Shown here: positions 24,274 through 32,034 of the stretch, in pieces
Layout: each line of letters begins with the position of its first letter
Position numbering within the stretch: position 1 is the first letter of the stretch
Origin: an uncultured Myxococcales bacterium
Lineage (GTDB): Bacteria > Myxococcota_A > Polyangia > Polyangiales > Polyangiaceae
NCBI GenBank assembly: GCA_937902985.1
Contig: CALFNG010000446.1
Location: 1 to 64,000 of the forward strand
Length of the DNA stretch: 64,000 bases
Direction of reading: 5' to 3'
The notes under the pieces: model-generated
The model's input: the letters and a program-made list of their open reading frames with translations, nothing else
What the model was told of the DNA's origin: nothing
The model's database searches: none
Translations under genes and position numbers: made by a program

Positions 24274-25525
24274 TCTCGTCAATGCCCGCCGGCGGGGGAA
24301 CGAGCTCCGGCTCGTCTCGCTCGACGCGCCCGCGCGAGAGCGAGCCTGGGCGATCGCGGCGGGGCTCCTCGCCGCAGCGGGCTCGCATGTGGGCCGGACG
24401 CGCGAAGAGCTCTCTCTCGCCCTCTCGGCGGTCGACGCCGGGCCGCGGGAGCATCGTCTCCGCGACGGGCTGGCCAAGCTCGTCGAAGACCGCTGCCAGT
24501 TCGACGCCGCCGACGACGCCGACCCCGTCGCCGTCCGTCACGACGTGTTCACGCGAGCGAGCGCCGCGCGGGCCGCGCTGTCGATCACGGAGCGCTTCGA
24601 CCGCCAGGCCGTCGTGGCCGCTGTGGCGAAGGAGCGGGGCACGTCGACCGAGGCCATCGAGCGCGCGCTGTTCGCCGATCTGCGCGGCGCTCACGTCCTG
24701 GCGGCGTTCTCCGGCTCCTCCGCGGAGCGGCTCGTGAGCGACTACGAGAGCGCGCAGGCTCAGGCCGTTCTCCTTCGCGCCGTGAAGGTCACCGTCGACG
24801 TGCAATGCACGTCTCCCCTCGCCCTCCGTGCCCTCTTCAGACGGCTGAAGTTCCTCCGCCTCCTCCACACCATCGAGAAGCGCGGCGAGGGACACCGCAT
24901 CGCGATCGACGGTCCCTTCAGCCTCTTCGAATCGGTCACCAGGTACGGCCTCCAGCTCGCCCTCGTTCTGCCGGCGCTCGAAGGGTGCGATCGATGGCGC
25001 CTCGAGGCCGACGTCCGCTGGGGCAAGGACCGGACGCCGCTCGTCTTCCGGATCAGCGGCGAGCGCCTGCTCGCGACGACGGCGGCTCCGCCGCTGCCCG
25101 ACGAGGTCGAGGCTCTGGTGCGGAGCTTCGAGGCGCTCGCGTCGGCGTGGCGGGTGTCGTCCAACGGCGCGATCCTCGAGCTGCCGGGGGTGGGGCTCTC
25201 GGTGCCCGATCTCGTCTTCGAGCGGCGGCCCACGGGGAAAGGACGGTCGGCGCCCGAGGACCGCGTGTATCTCGAAGTGATGGGCTACTGGAGCCGCGAC
25301 GCCGTGTGGAAGCGGGTCGAGCTGGTGCAGGCAGGGCTCGCCCAGCGCGTTCTCTTCGCCGTCAGCGCCAAGCTCCGCGTGAGCGAAGACGTCCTCGAGG
25401 GCGACCTGCCCGGTGCGCTCTACGTGTACAAGCAGACGATGAGCGCTCGCAGCGTCCTCGAGCGGCTCGAACGGCTCTGCGCCGACCCGGCGGGCCCCGC
25501 CAGGACTCACCCGCCGACGCAGTGA
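24260..25525 (+). CDS. Bax1-like (DUF790) nuclease, XPB partner
   Basis: 421 residues from GTG 24260. MLTADLVNARRRGNELRL is the family N-terminus (LLxxDLVRxRxRxGxLxP/L). The C-terminal nuclease motif is present, with VPDLVFERRP (Asp317), YLEVMGYW (Glu339) and the following Lys of WKRVELVQ. Bax1 proteins bind XPB, stimulate its helicase and cut at the unwinding fork in archaea. The 14-bp overlap with the XPB gene implies coupled synthesis and a complex. Nothing follows in the operon; downstream is debris. Confidence 0.85.
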   Translation: MLTADLVNARRRGNELRLVSLDAPARERAWAIAAGLLAAAGSHVGRTREELSLALSAVDAGPREHRLRDGLAKLVEDRCQFDAADDADPVAVRHDVFTRASAARAALSITERFDRQAVVAAVAKERGTSTEAIERALFADLRGAHVLAAFSGSSAERLVSDYESAQAQAVLLRAVKVTVDVQCTSPLALRALFRRLKFLRLLHTIEKRGEGHRIAIDGPFSLFESVTRYGLQLALVLPALEGCDRWRLEADVRWGKDRTPLVFRISGERLLATTAAPPLPDEVEALVRSFEALASAWRVSSNGAILELPGVGLSVPDLVFERRPTGKGRSAPEDRVYLEVMGYWSRDAVWKRVELVQAGLAQRVLFAVSAKLRVSEDVLEGDLPGALYVYKQTMSARSVLERLERLCADPAGPARTHPPTQ

Positions 25526-25632
25526 TCCCTCTCGAGCGCCCGTCTCGAGCGCCAGCTCTCGTGGGGTCTCGAGAAGAGCTTCAGGTCGCGCACGATGTCT
25601 CGTATTCGAACGAGCGCTTCGCGGCTCGCTCA

Positions 25633-25860
25633 CTAGCGGACTCGGATGGTCGGGATCTCGTTCAAGAGCAGCCAGAAGAGACCGAGAGCCCTGACCGCCT
25701 CGTTGAAATCCGAGAAATTGACCGGCTTTCGCACGTAGCTGTTGGCCCCGAGGGAGTAGCTCCGGACGATGTCTTCTTCCTCGCGGGAGGACGTGAGGAC
25801 GACGACGGCCAGGAGACGCGTGCGCTCGTTGGCCCGAATCTGCTTGCTGTCGCGAATCTC
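25633..25860 (-). pseudogene. C-terminal half of a CheY/Rcp1-like response regulator
   Basis: 75 codons without a start read EIRDSKQIRANERTRLLAVV, then VLTSSREEEDIVRSYSLGAN, then S-Y-V-R-K-P-V-N-F and LGLFWLLLNE. This is the second half of a single-domain receiver of the Rcp1 type (TSS-x-EEED, SYVRKPV, LGLYWLLLNE). The N-terminal half with the acidic pair and phospho-Asp is missing. It stops abruptly at about 25860, where a histidine kinase fragment begins on the other strand. Confidence 0.82.
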
Positions 25861-25870
25861 ACGCGCCCCC

Positions 25871-26368
25871 GTCGAGGTCGGAGACGTTGACCTGAGCCAG
25901 ATCGCGACGGCAAGCGCCGCCGAGTTCAAGCTGGCGGCGACCGCGCGGGACGTCCGCGTCGAGATCGCGCCTTCGCTCAAGACCCGCGGCGACCCTCGGC
26001 TCTTGCGCCTCGTGTTCGACAACCTCCTCGACAACGCCTTCAAGTTCACCGCCGGCCGGTCCCCGGCCCACATCGAGATCGGCGAGACCCTTGAAGACGG
26101 GCGGCAAGCCTTCTTCGTGCGAGACAACGGCGCGGGGTTCGACGGGCGTTACGTGCACAAGCTCTTCGGCGCCTTCCAGCGGCTGCACGACGTCCGCGAC
26201 TACCCGGGGACGGGGATCGGCCTCGCGACGGTGCAGCGCATCGTGAGCCGACACGGCGGGCGCGTCTGGGCGCAGGGCGAACCGGACCGCGGAGCGACCT
26301 TCACCTTCACGTTGAGCGGAGAGGGCACGACCGCCCGACCGCCGGTTCCCCCCGAGCGTGCCGCGTAG
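25871..26368 (+). pseudogene. C-terminal ATPase domain of a histidine kinase
   Basis: Begins mid-protein at VEVGDVDLSQI and holds a full HATPase_c domain: N box VFDNLLDNAFKF, G1 box FVRDNGAGFD, G2 box YPGTGIGLATVQRIVSRHGG, end in GATFTFTLSGEG. The phospho-His helix and all sensor domains are absent, so it cannot act as a kinase. The proximal end abuts the truncated response regulator on the opposite strand within about 10 bp, so one rearrangement probably removed both N-termini. Confidence 0.82.
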
Positions 26369-26402
26369 ACGCGAGACGCGAGACGCGAGACGCGAGACGC
26401 GG
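26368..26402. repeat. 7-bp minisatellite, 5 copies
   Basis: GACGCGA is repeated four times followed by GACGCGG, beginning at the last base of the histidine-kinase relic. It is one of several 7-11 bp minisatellites in this window. Confidence 0.92.
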
Positions 26403-26419
26403 CACGCCCTGCTCGACCA

Positions 26420-26503
26420 CTACCGGTAGGTCATCATCGCGGCGTGCTCGCCCTCGAAGTGGCCGTGCTCGTTGAGGGTGCTGAGGTAAATCGCGCCGTC
26501 GCT
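26420..26503 (-). pseudogene. 28-codon in-frame tail after the acyl-CoA dehydrogenase stop
   Basis: Directly after the dehydrogenase TGA, and in the same frame, lies SDGAIYLSTLNEHGHFEGEH followed by A-A-M-M-T-Y-R and TAG. The composition is clearly protein-like and has no start codon. It may be the end of a different, deleted gene or a former C-terminal extension lost to a stop codon. Family not recognised. Confidence 0.4.
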
Positions 26504-26506
26504 GAC

Positions 26507-27757
26507 TCATGCCCGGCCCTGCCCCGGAAAGCGGCTTGCGCCGTACTTGGCGAGCTCGAGGCGGGCGATCACGCCCCGATGAACGGCGTCCGGCCCGTCG
26601 GCCAGGCGCAGCGCGCGCGCGACGGCGAAGAGCGCCGTCAACGGGAAGTCGAACGAGACGCCGGCGCCGCCGTGGATCTGGATCGCCTCGTCGACCACGT
26701 GCTGCAAGACGCTCGGCGCGACAACCTTGATCGCCGAGATCTCGCGCAAGGCGCCGAGCGGCCCGAGCTCGTCGAGCTTCCACGCGGCGAAGAGCGTGAG
26801 GAGGCGCGCCTGGTCGATCGCGATGCGGAGGTCCGCGACCTTCTCGCGGTTGCCCCCCAGGTTGAGGAGCGGCTTGCCGAACGCGACCCGAGAGAGGCCG
26901 CGCTCGATGAGGAGCTGCAGCGCGAGCTCCGACGCACCGATGCAGCGCATTGCGTGATGGATGCGACCGGGCCCCAGGCGGCTCTGCGCGATCTCGAAGC
27001 CCTTGCCCGGCCCCGAGATGAAGCTCGAAACCGGCAGCCGCACGTTCTCGAACCAGACCTCGCCGTGCCCGTAGGGCTCGTCGTAGACGCCGAAGACGGG
27101 CAGCATCCGCTTGATGGTGACGCCGGGCGTGTCGAGCGGCACCAGCACCATGCTGTGCTGGTGGTGCCGATCGGCCGAGGCGTCGGTCAACCCCATGAAG
27201 ATGGCGATCTCGCAGTTCGGATGGCCGACCCCCGTGGACCACCATTTCTTGCCGTTGAGCACGACCTCGTCGCCTTGAACCGCGGCGGTCGCCTTAATGT
27301 TCGTCGCATCGGAGGAGGCGACGTCGGGCTCCGTCATGCAGAACGACGAGCGGATGCGCCCTTCCAGGAGCGGCTCCAGCCACTGCTCCTTCTGTTCGGG
27401 CGAGCCGAAGTGCCAGAGGACTTCCATGTTGCCGCTGTCGGGCGCGTTGCAGTTGAAGATCTCGGGGGCGAGCATGCTTTGGCCCATCTCTTCGGCGATC
27501 CCCGCGTATTCCGTGTTGTTGAGGCCCGCGCCGCGCTTCGCGTCCGGCAAGAACAGGTTCCAGAGACCCTCGGCGCGGGCCTTGGCCTTCAGGGCCTCGA
27601 CCGCAGGCGATACGACCCACGTCGTCCAGTCGCTGGTCGAGCCTTTCGCGGCGAGCGCGCCGAGCGTCTGCAGCTCGACCGGGCGAATGTGATCACGGAG
27701 GAAAGCGCGGACCCGCTGCGCGAAGTCCTCGGCGCGGGGCGAAGGGCGAAAGTCCAT
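26507..27757 (-). CDS. Acyl-CoA dehydrogenase
   Basis: 416 residues, whole-length for the family. The N-terminal helical domain (about 1-135) contains NNTEYAGIAEEMGQSMLAPE. The FAD/acyl-CoA beta domain (about 135-245) has CMTEPDVASSDATNI, KWWSTGV and the GYTIKRMLPVFG-like strand. The C-terminal four-helix domain has SRVAFGKPL, the RxxGxxx contact area and QIHGGAGVS, the FAD-binding signature. The sequence is nearest the ACAD10/11-like long-chain subgroup rather than short-chain enzymes (impression only). Monocistronic, separated from the next gene by a strong hairpin. Confidence 0.9.
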   Translation of the reverse strand: MDFRPSPRAEDFAQRVRAFLRDHIRPVELQTLGALAAKGSTSDWTTWVVSPAVEALKAKARAEGLWNLFLPDAKRGAGLNNTEYAGIAEEMGQSMLAPEIFNCNAPDSGNMEVLWHFGSPEQKEQWLEPLLEGRIRSSFCMTEPDVASSDATNIKATAAVQGDEVVLNGKKWWSTGVGHPNCEIAIFMGLTDASADRHHQHSMVLVPLDTPGVTIKRMLPVFGVYDEPYGHGEVWFENVRLPVSSFISGPGKGFEIAQSRLGPGRIHHAMRCIGASELALQLLIERGLSRVAFGKPLLNLGGNREKVADLRIAIDQARLLTLFAAWKLDELGPLGALREISAIKVVAPSVLQHVVDEAIQIHGGAGVSFDFPLTALFAVARALRLADGPDAVHRGVIARLELAKYGASRFPGQGRA

Positions 27758-27871
27758 GCCCTCACGGTACGCCCTGCCGGGGCGCGGCTCTACTTCACCT
27801 TCGTTCCACGCCGCCGAAGAAGGTCCGCGGGAGCTGCGGGGACGCGAGCTTCTCCAGCGCCTCGGCGCACC

Positions 27872-27901
27872 CCTCGCAACACGCTCGCGCGTGGTGCGAG
27901 G
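27872..27901 (-). terminator. Strong inverted repeat downstream of the PETase-like gene
   Basis: CCTCGCA and CACG pair with CGTG and TGCGAGG around a 6-nt loop (ctcgcg), an 11-bp stem with one A/G mismatch. It lies 26 bp after the stop of the minus-strand hydrolase gene and before the dehydrogenase start. There is no T-run, so it would be a factor-dependent or roadblock-type terminator. Confidence 0.5.
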
Positions 27902-27924
27902 CGGCGAGGCGGCGAGGCGGCGAG
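27901..27924. repeat. 8-bp minisatellite, 3 copies
   Basis: GCGGCGAG occurs three times in tandem between the hairpin and the stop codon of the hydrolase gene. Confidence 0.85.
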
Positions 27925-27926
27925 GC

Positions 27927-29075
27927 TCATTGGACCGTGGTCTGGAACTCGGACGCGTCGGTCGGCTTCGTGAGGAACTGCTTGTAGCGCGTGTCGCACT
28001 CGAGGAACGTCTTCATCCACGAGAGGCCGATGCGGCCGACGTCGTACTTGCCGCTCCCGCCCGCCGGATCGTTGGCGACGGAGTGGGAGCCACCCTGGAC
28101 GACGTAGAGGAGCTTGGACGTGGTGGCCGGGATGCTCATGTACTGGTCGTCGGGCATGGGTGCGCCGGCGAGCACGTCGTTCGTTCCGCCGAACATCAGC
28201 GTCGGAACGACGTCCATCGGGTACATGCCGCCCGGATTCCACGCGCACATGGCCATCGCGGCCTTGAGCGAGGGCGTGTCGTTCGCGGCGAGCAGCGTGC
28301 CGCCGCCGCCCATCGACCAGCCCGAGACCGCGAGGCGGTTCACGTCGAGCTTGCCGTTCAGGGCGCTGCCGGAGCGGGTGTTCTCGCCCTTGATCGTGGT
28401 CAGCGCGTCGAGCAGGGCCGCTTCGCGGACGGGCGGCGCGACGCTCGTGTCGCCCGCGCCCGTGCTGGGGTTCGACGTGCCGATCGTCATGACGACGATC
28501 CCGCGCGACGCGAGGAACGGGGCCCACGCGGCAATAGAAGACTCTGCCGCGGTGAAGCCCGGGACGATCGCGACGGCCGCGAAGGGCGCGGTCGCGCCGG
28601 TCGGATAGTAGATGTGCGCACTCGTCACGTCGTAGGCGTTCGTCTTGCGTACGCTCGCGTCGGCCGCGTAAGACATGACGGAGTAGTCGCCGGTCTTCGT
28701 GATGACGGTCGCGGCCGTCGGCGCCGCGCCCCGGATGTAGCCCGCGAACCCGTCGCAGCCCATTCCGCCGACCGAGCCCGAATCGGAACCCGCTCCCGAC
28801 CCCGTGCCGGTATCGTTACCGAACCCGCCGTCGTCGCTGGCGACACCCGAGTCGTCGCCCGTCACGCCGGAGCTGTTGCCGGAGCTATTTCCTGAACTGT
28901 TGCCGGAGCTACTGCCCGAGCTCCCCGAGCTGCTGCCCGAGCTGCTCTTGGCCTTCGTACCGCCCGACGACGACGAGCCCGCGACGTTGTCGGTCGTGTC
29001 GCCGCTGGCCGCGCAGGCCGCGAGCGCGACGCACGAGAGGAAAATCCACCGCGAACTAAAGAGTTCCATTCTCAT
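27927..29075 (-). CDS. PETase-like alpha/beta hydrolase lipoprotein
   Basis: 382 residues from ATG 29075. A lipoprotein signal ends in LAAC (Cys21), followed by about 85 residues of Ser/Gly repeats (SGNSSGNSSGNSSG) as a surface spacer. The hydrolase domain (about 107-382) follows the PET hydrolase/cutinase plan: oxyanion segment VPGFTAAESSI, nucleophile Ser254 in GWSMGGGG, Trp279, Asp300 in GGTND, His331 in GGSHS, and the C-terminal SWMKTFLECDTRYKQFL. The Trp-Ser-Met triplet and GGSHS-x-AN match IsPETase. The second disulfide of IsPETase is not possible, since Gly and Val replace those cysteines. A polyester, cutin-like or lipid ester substrate is likely; PET activity is not implied. Confidence 0.87.
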   Translation of the reverse strand: MRMELFSSRWIFLSCVALAACAASGDTTDNVAGSSSSGGTKAKSSSGSSSGSSGSSSGNSSGNSSGNSSGVTGDDSGVASDDGGFGNDTGTGSGAGSDSGSVGGMGCDGFAGYIRGAAPTAATVITKTGDYSVMSYAADASVRKTNAYDVTSAHIYYPTGATAPFAAVAIVPGFTAAESSIAAWAPFLASRGIVVMTIGTSNPSTGAGDTSVAPPVREAALLDALTTIKGENTRSGSALNGKLDVNRLAVSGWSMGGGGTLLAANDTPSLKAAMAMCAWNPGGMYPMDVVPTLMFGGTNDVLAGAPMPDDQYMSIPATTSKLLYVVQGGSHSVANDPAGGSGKYDVGRIGLSWMKTFLECDTRYKQFLTKPTDASEFQTTVQ

Positions 29076-29620
29076 GATGTTTCTTTCCCGTCGATGCTTC
29101 GTCGGAGCGGGTCCAGGCCCGGGCGTTCGAGATGGCCGGTCGTGGCTATCTGCCAGAGACACGCGCGTACCTCTCAAAGGACACGCGCGCGGCCGGTTCG
29201 ATGATGGTCTCTGCCTCTCACCGCGGCTATTTCGACATTCATTGCCACACTCAACCTCGCCTCGCAAGCAGGCGTCGACGGTGGATCACGCGCGGATGCT
29301 CGAAGGTATCTTCTGGTGACGCCCTTCTATCTCTGCGCGACCCGACGCCGTCCAATGACGAGGGAGAATGGTGACGGTACCGCCACGACTCCACTGGCCC
29401 GGATGGCTGCCCGAGACGTCGTCAAGCGACGCGCGACGCGAATCGCCGCCATTGAGGCCAGAACGGACGGCTCTCGTACCTTTGGAGTCGCGCGCGACCG
29501 ACCGGCTCGCTCTCACCCACCGTCTCATTCGAGCATCGGCGCGGGGACGAAGCGGCCGCGAAGGCCCCCGGCGCGGCCTCCGACATGTGAAATCGCGCCG
29601 GCGCGGATGCGTGCGAGAGA
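29076..29620. other. Intergenic region, no gene recognised
   Basis: About 540 bp upstream of the PETase-like gene. Several open frames exist on both strands but none has a protein-like composition or recognisable motif. It must contain the promoter of the minus-strand hydrolase gene. GGAAAGAAAC just upstream of 29075 is a weak ribosome binding site. Confidence 0.5.
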
Positions 29621-29666
29621 GAGATTCGCCGCAGAGGCGCAGAGGGCGCAGAGCCGAGAGGGGTCG
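29621..29666 (+). repeat. Copy of the GCAGAGGCGCAGAG element (single arm)
   Basis: GAGATTCGCCGCAGAGGCGC followed by AGAGGGCGCAGAG matches one arm of the inverted-repeat element at 45181-45333 almost base for base. Only one arm is present here. Confidence 0.8.
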
Positions 29667-29758
29667 AAGACCCGCTGGCTCCCGAGGTCGTGCGGGTCGA
29701 GAGCGAGGCTACGCCTCGCGGAGGCGGCCACGCCCATCGCTCGCGGTTCACTCCGCCT

Positions 29759-30027
29759 CGAAACCCGGACCCCTATCGGGAGACCCCGGCGCGTTCCCTC
29801 GAACGCGTCACGAAGCGCGAGGAGCTCCGTTTCGCGTCCGACGAGGCGAGTCGTCTCCGGCCCGTCGGAGACCCGCGCCCCGGGAGCGGGGTCGCTCGGA
29901 GTGTGCCGAGTTGCCGCAAGATGTCCGCGGCGGTCGGGCGGTTCGCTGGATCCGGGGCGAGGAGCGCGATGGCGAGCGCCTCGAGATCTTCCGGCAAGTC
30001 TTGTACGAAGGACGATGGCGGCTCGGG
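29759..30027 (-). pseudogene. Frameshifted PknK-like kinase/ATPase fragment
   Basis: One frame (30027 to about 29865) encodes the end of a kinase C-lobe: PEPPSSFVQDLPEDLEALAI, ALLAPDPANRPTAADILRQL. A second frame (29875 to 29759) continues with TTRLVGRETELLALRDAFEG and LPIGV, the start of the AAA/NB domain that follows the kinase in PknK-type signalling ATPases (V/LGRExEL). The switch of frame and loss of both ends make this a relic. Confidence 0.7.
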
Positions 30028-30080
30028 CGCGTCGGCGGATTTTCGGGTCAAACACCCGAGCCCCCAATTGTTCCAGCGGG

Positions 30081-30153
30081 TGGGCCGGCCGGGACTCGAA
30101 CCCGGGACCTACGGATTAAAAGTCCGCAGCTCTACCGACTGAGCTACCGGCCC
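30081..30153 (-). tRNA. tRNA-Lys (anticodon TTT)
   Basis: 73 nt on the minus strand. The acceptor stem GGGCCGG pairs with CCGGCCC (discriminator A). The D arm is GCTC-AGTCGGTA-GAGC, the anticodon loop reads ACTTTTAAT with anticodon TTT, and the T arm is CCGGGTTCGAGTCCCGG. All stems pair fully. CCA is not encoded. On its 5' side the open frame of a tyrosine-recombinase remnant runs straight into it. Confidence 0.97.
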
Positions 30154-30822
30154 GTTTGTCTTGCGATTCCTAGCACTTACTGAGCGTCTCGGGGTCTCCT
30201 TTTTCGTTTCTGCCGCCGCGTTTGCCGCCGTGAACGCGGCGGCAAGTTCGGGGATGGCAAGGTGAAGGGGGGTCGGCGAACCGGCCCGCGCTTCTGCCAC
30301 GGTTCGCGCGACCCGTCGATAGCGGTTCACCATCGTGCTCGACTTGTGGCCCGTCCGATCCATGACCCAGGTCTCCGTCGCGCCCCCGGCGAGCGCGTAC
30401 GTGATGAAGAACCCACGGAGGTCATGCACCCGGAGCGGCAGCCGGCTCTTGGAGCGGGGCGGTCGACGCCCGCGTCCCGGACGAAGTGCTCGCGGTAGAA
30501 CTCGGCCAGGCCGTCGATCGGGATTCGGGCCCCGCGCGCGTTGCGCAGCCTTCGAGCGGAGCGATGCTTCGTCGAGCGTGCGCTTGCCTCGCGCTGCACG
30601 CTCGCTTTGGATCGTCGTCATCGCAGCGTCGATCTTTTGCTTCCTCGCCGCGCCTGCCTCTTGTCGGAGTACCCGTTCGCGCACGCGGATTCTCTTCTGC
30701 AACTCGGCGACCTGCGCCGCAATGTCGGCCGCCTGCTTCGCGGCCTCGGCTTCCTTCGCTTTCTTCTCGCGCATCGGCGCGCCGAAAAGCTCGTCGACAA
30801 GTCCCACGAGTCGGGTCGTCAC
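30109..30822 (-). pseudogene. Tyrosine recombinase remnant next to tRNA-Lys
   Basis: The 3' part holds a tyrosine recombinase catalytic end: LPLRVHDLRGFFITYAL (HxLR box), then WVMDRTGHKSSTMVNRYRR (GH pair and nucleophilic Tyr). Upstream, the coherent protein ARIPIDGLAEFYREHFVRDA lies in another frame, so the gene carries two compensating frameshifts near 30440 and 30540. The 5' part from GTG 30822 is a Lys/Glu/Ala coiled coil that does not look like an integrase N-terminus. The frame runs into the tRNA and stops at 30109. Probably the inactivated integrase of an element inserted at the tRNA. Confidence 0.65.
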
Positions 30823-30897
30823 GACCGCACCTCGAGCGCGAGCTCGACGGCGAGACCGCGCACGTAGTTTCGGAGATCCGAGTGGAGCACGTTGCCG

Positions 30898-31071
30898 TTA
30901 TTGAGGTGGTCCGATGCCGAGCGCATCGAGGTACGCCTGACGTCGCACGATTTCACGGGGGTCCGATGTTGGCGCCCACGTGACGGCCGCTCCGTTGACA
31001 ATTTCGCGGCAGTTGATTTGCGCCTGAATTCCGCGCTGGAGACGATCGCAATGTTCGAGATCTGAAATCAT
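30898..31071 (-). CDS. Small hypothetical protein, 57 aa
   Basis: ATG 31071 to TAA 30898. The peptide begins MISDLEHCDRLQRGIQAQIN and ends with QAYLDALGIGPPQ. Its lower GC content and normal amino-acid mix suggest a genuine small gene. It starts 5 bp after the stop of the preceding frame (TAG at 31077-31079) on the same strand, as in tightly packed phage or ICE modules. Family not recognised. Confidence 0.45.
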   Translation of the reverse strand: MISDLEHCDRLQRGIQAQINCREIVNGAAVTWAPTSDPREIVRRQAYLDALGIGPPQ

Positions 31072-31076
31072 GATGA

Positions 31077-31373
31077 CTACTCCAGTGCGGCCGCGAGCAC
31101 CGCGACGACGCGCTCACTGTTGGCCTTCGGTTCAGGGTTTTCGCGTTTCGTTTCGGGGGGGCCCGAGCGCTGGCCAGCCGCGAAGGCTGCGGCGGCGAGG
31201 CGGTCTTTTTCGATCTGCATGTTTCGCTCTCGGGCCCGGTCGAGGTCATCGAGCTCGCCTGCGCTCATGTTTCTGAGGCGCCAGTCTCGCGCGTCGGGTG
31301 CATCCTGCATCCAGTAAAGCGCGAGCGCGTCGCGACCTTCTTTCTGCCTCGCGGCGGAGAGAATCCTCCGCAC
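31077..31373 (-). CDS. Hypothetical protein, phage-module-like
   Basis: 98 residues from GTG 31373; the frame stays open further upstream but lacks a start. Helical and charged: RRILSAARQKEGRDALALYW, MQDAPDARDW, then DLDRARERNMQIEKDRLAAA. It looks like a real protein by composition but matches no family I know. It lies between two other small same-strand frames and upstream of the recombinase relic. Confidence 0.4.
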   Translation of the reverse strand: MRRILSAARQKEGRDALALYWMQDAPDARDWRLRNMSAGELDDLDRARERNMQIEKDRLAAAAFAAGQRSGPPETKRENPEPKANSERVVAVLAAALE

Positions 31374-31578
31374 GGCGAGACTGACGTTCGCCAGATCGGG
31401 GCGCGGTTCGAGGTTGTCGGGCTTGTGGCCGCGGAGCGCGAGAGACGGGAGGCCCGGCGGGCGCGCCTCGCACCACGAGCCCGGAGCAGCAGCTCCGCCT
31501 CGATCTGCCGATGTCTGCGCGCTCGCAGCCCCCAGCAGCGCACGCGCCCTAAGCGGCTCATTTCGAGCAACGCGCCCA

Positions 31579-31779
31579 TCAACTCGCCCCCCGCTCGCGC
31601 TCAGCGCGATAGAACGCGTCGCGGCTCGCCCTGTCCTCGTCGCTCAACGGCGGCGGAAGGCAGTTGTCGACCGTCGACCAGGCGATGGCGCAGATCTCGA
31701 TCCACACCTCGCGCACGTCGCCGACACGCAGCGGACGGGAGACAGCCGTCGTCCCATCGCTCGCGCCGATGAAGAGCAC
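31579..31779 (-). CDS. Hypothetical protein, possible N-terminal truncation
   Basis: 66 residues from GTG 31779: VLFIGASDGTTAVSRPLRVG, then DVREVWIEICAIAWSTVDNC and a charged end. Protein-like frame upstream of GTG (SWLPPSWTCAVVDVDS) suggests the true start may be lost. First member of the run of small minus-strand frames leading to the recombinase remnant. Function unknown. Confidence 0.35.
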   Translation of the reverse strand: MLFIGASDGTTAVSRPLRVGDVREVWIEICAIAWSTVDNCLPPPLSDEDRASRDAFYRAERERGAS

Positions 31780-32034
31780 GGAGTCGACATCGACGACGGC
31801 GCACGTCCAGCTGGGCGGCAGCCAGGACCGCGTAGGACGCTCTACGGACTCGATGGGCCTAGTACGACGGAGCCCGGTGACCCGAGATCGCTCGGCTTTT
31901 ACGATTTCGCATTTATTTTTCGCGGAAACGGCGGGGAACGAACGGTTAAGGGGGGAGGGCGACGAGGGGCGCACGGGGCACCCACGGATCGCCTTCCGAC
32001 GACGGGAACCATCTCGATCCAACGGAGAGGCATC

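Noticed and set aside
27872-27901. Classical rho-independent terminator
   Set aside because: The stem is strong but no U-run follows on the transcribed strand, so only a possible factor-dependent terminator is reported.
30109-30153. Peptide VAQSVELRTFNP at the end of the recombinase frame
   Set aside because: This is the translation of the tRNA-Lys gene, a known artefact, not a protein tail.
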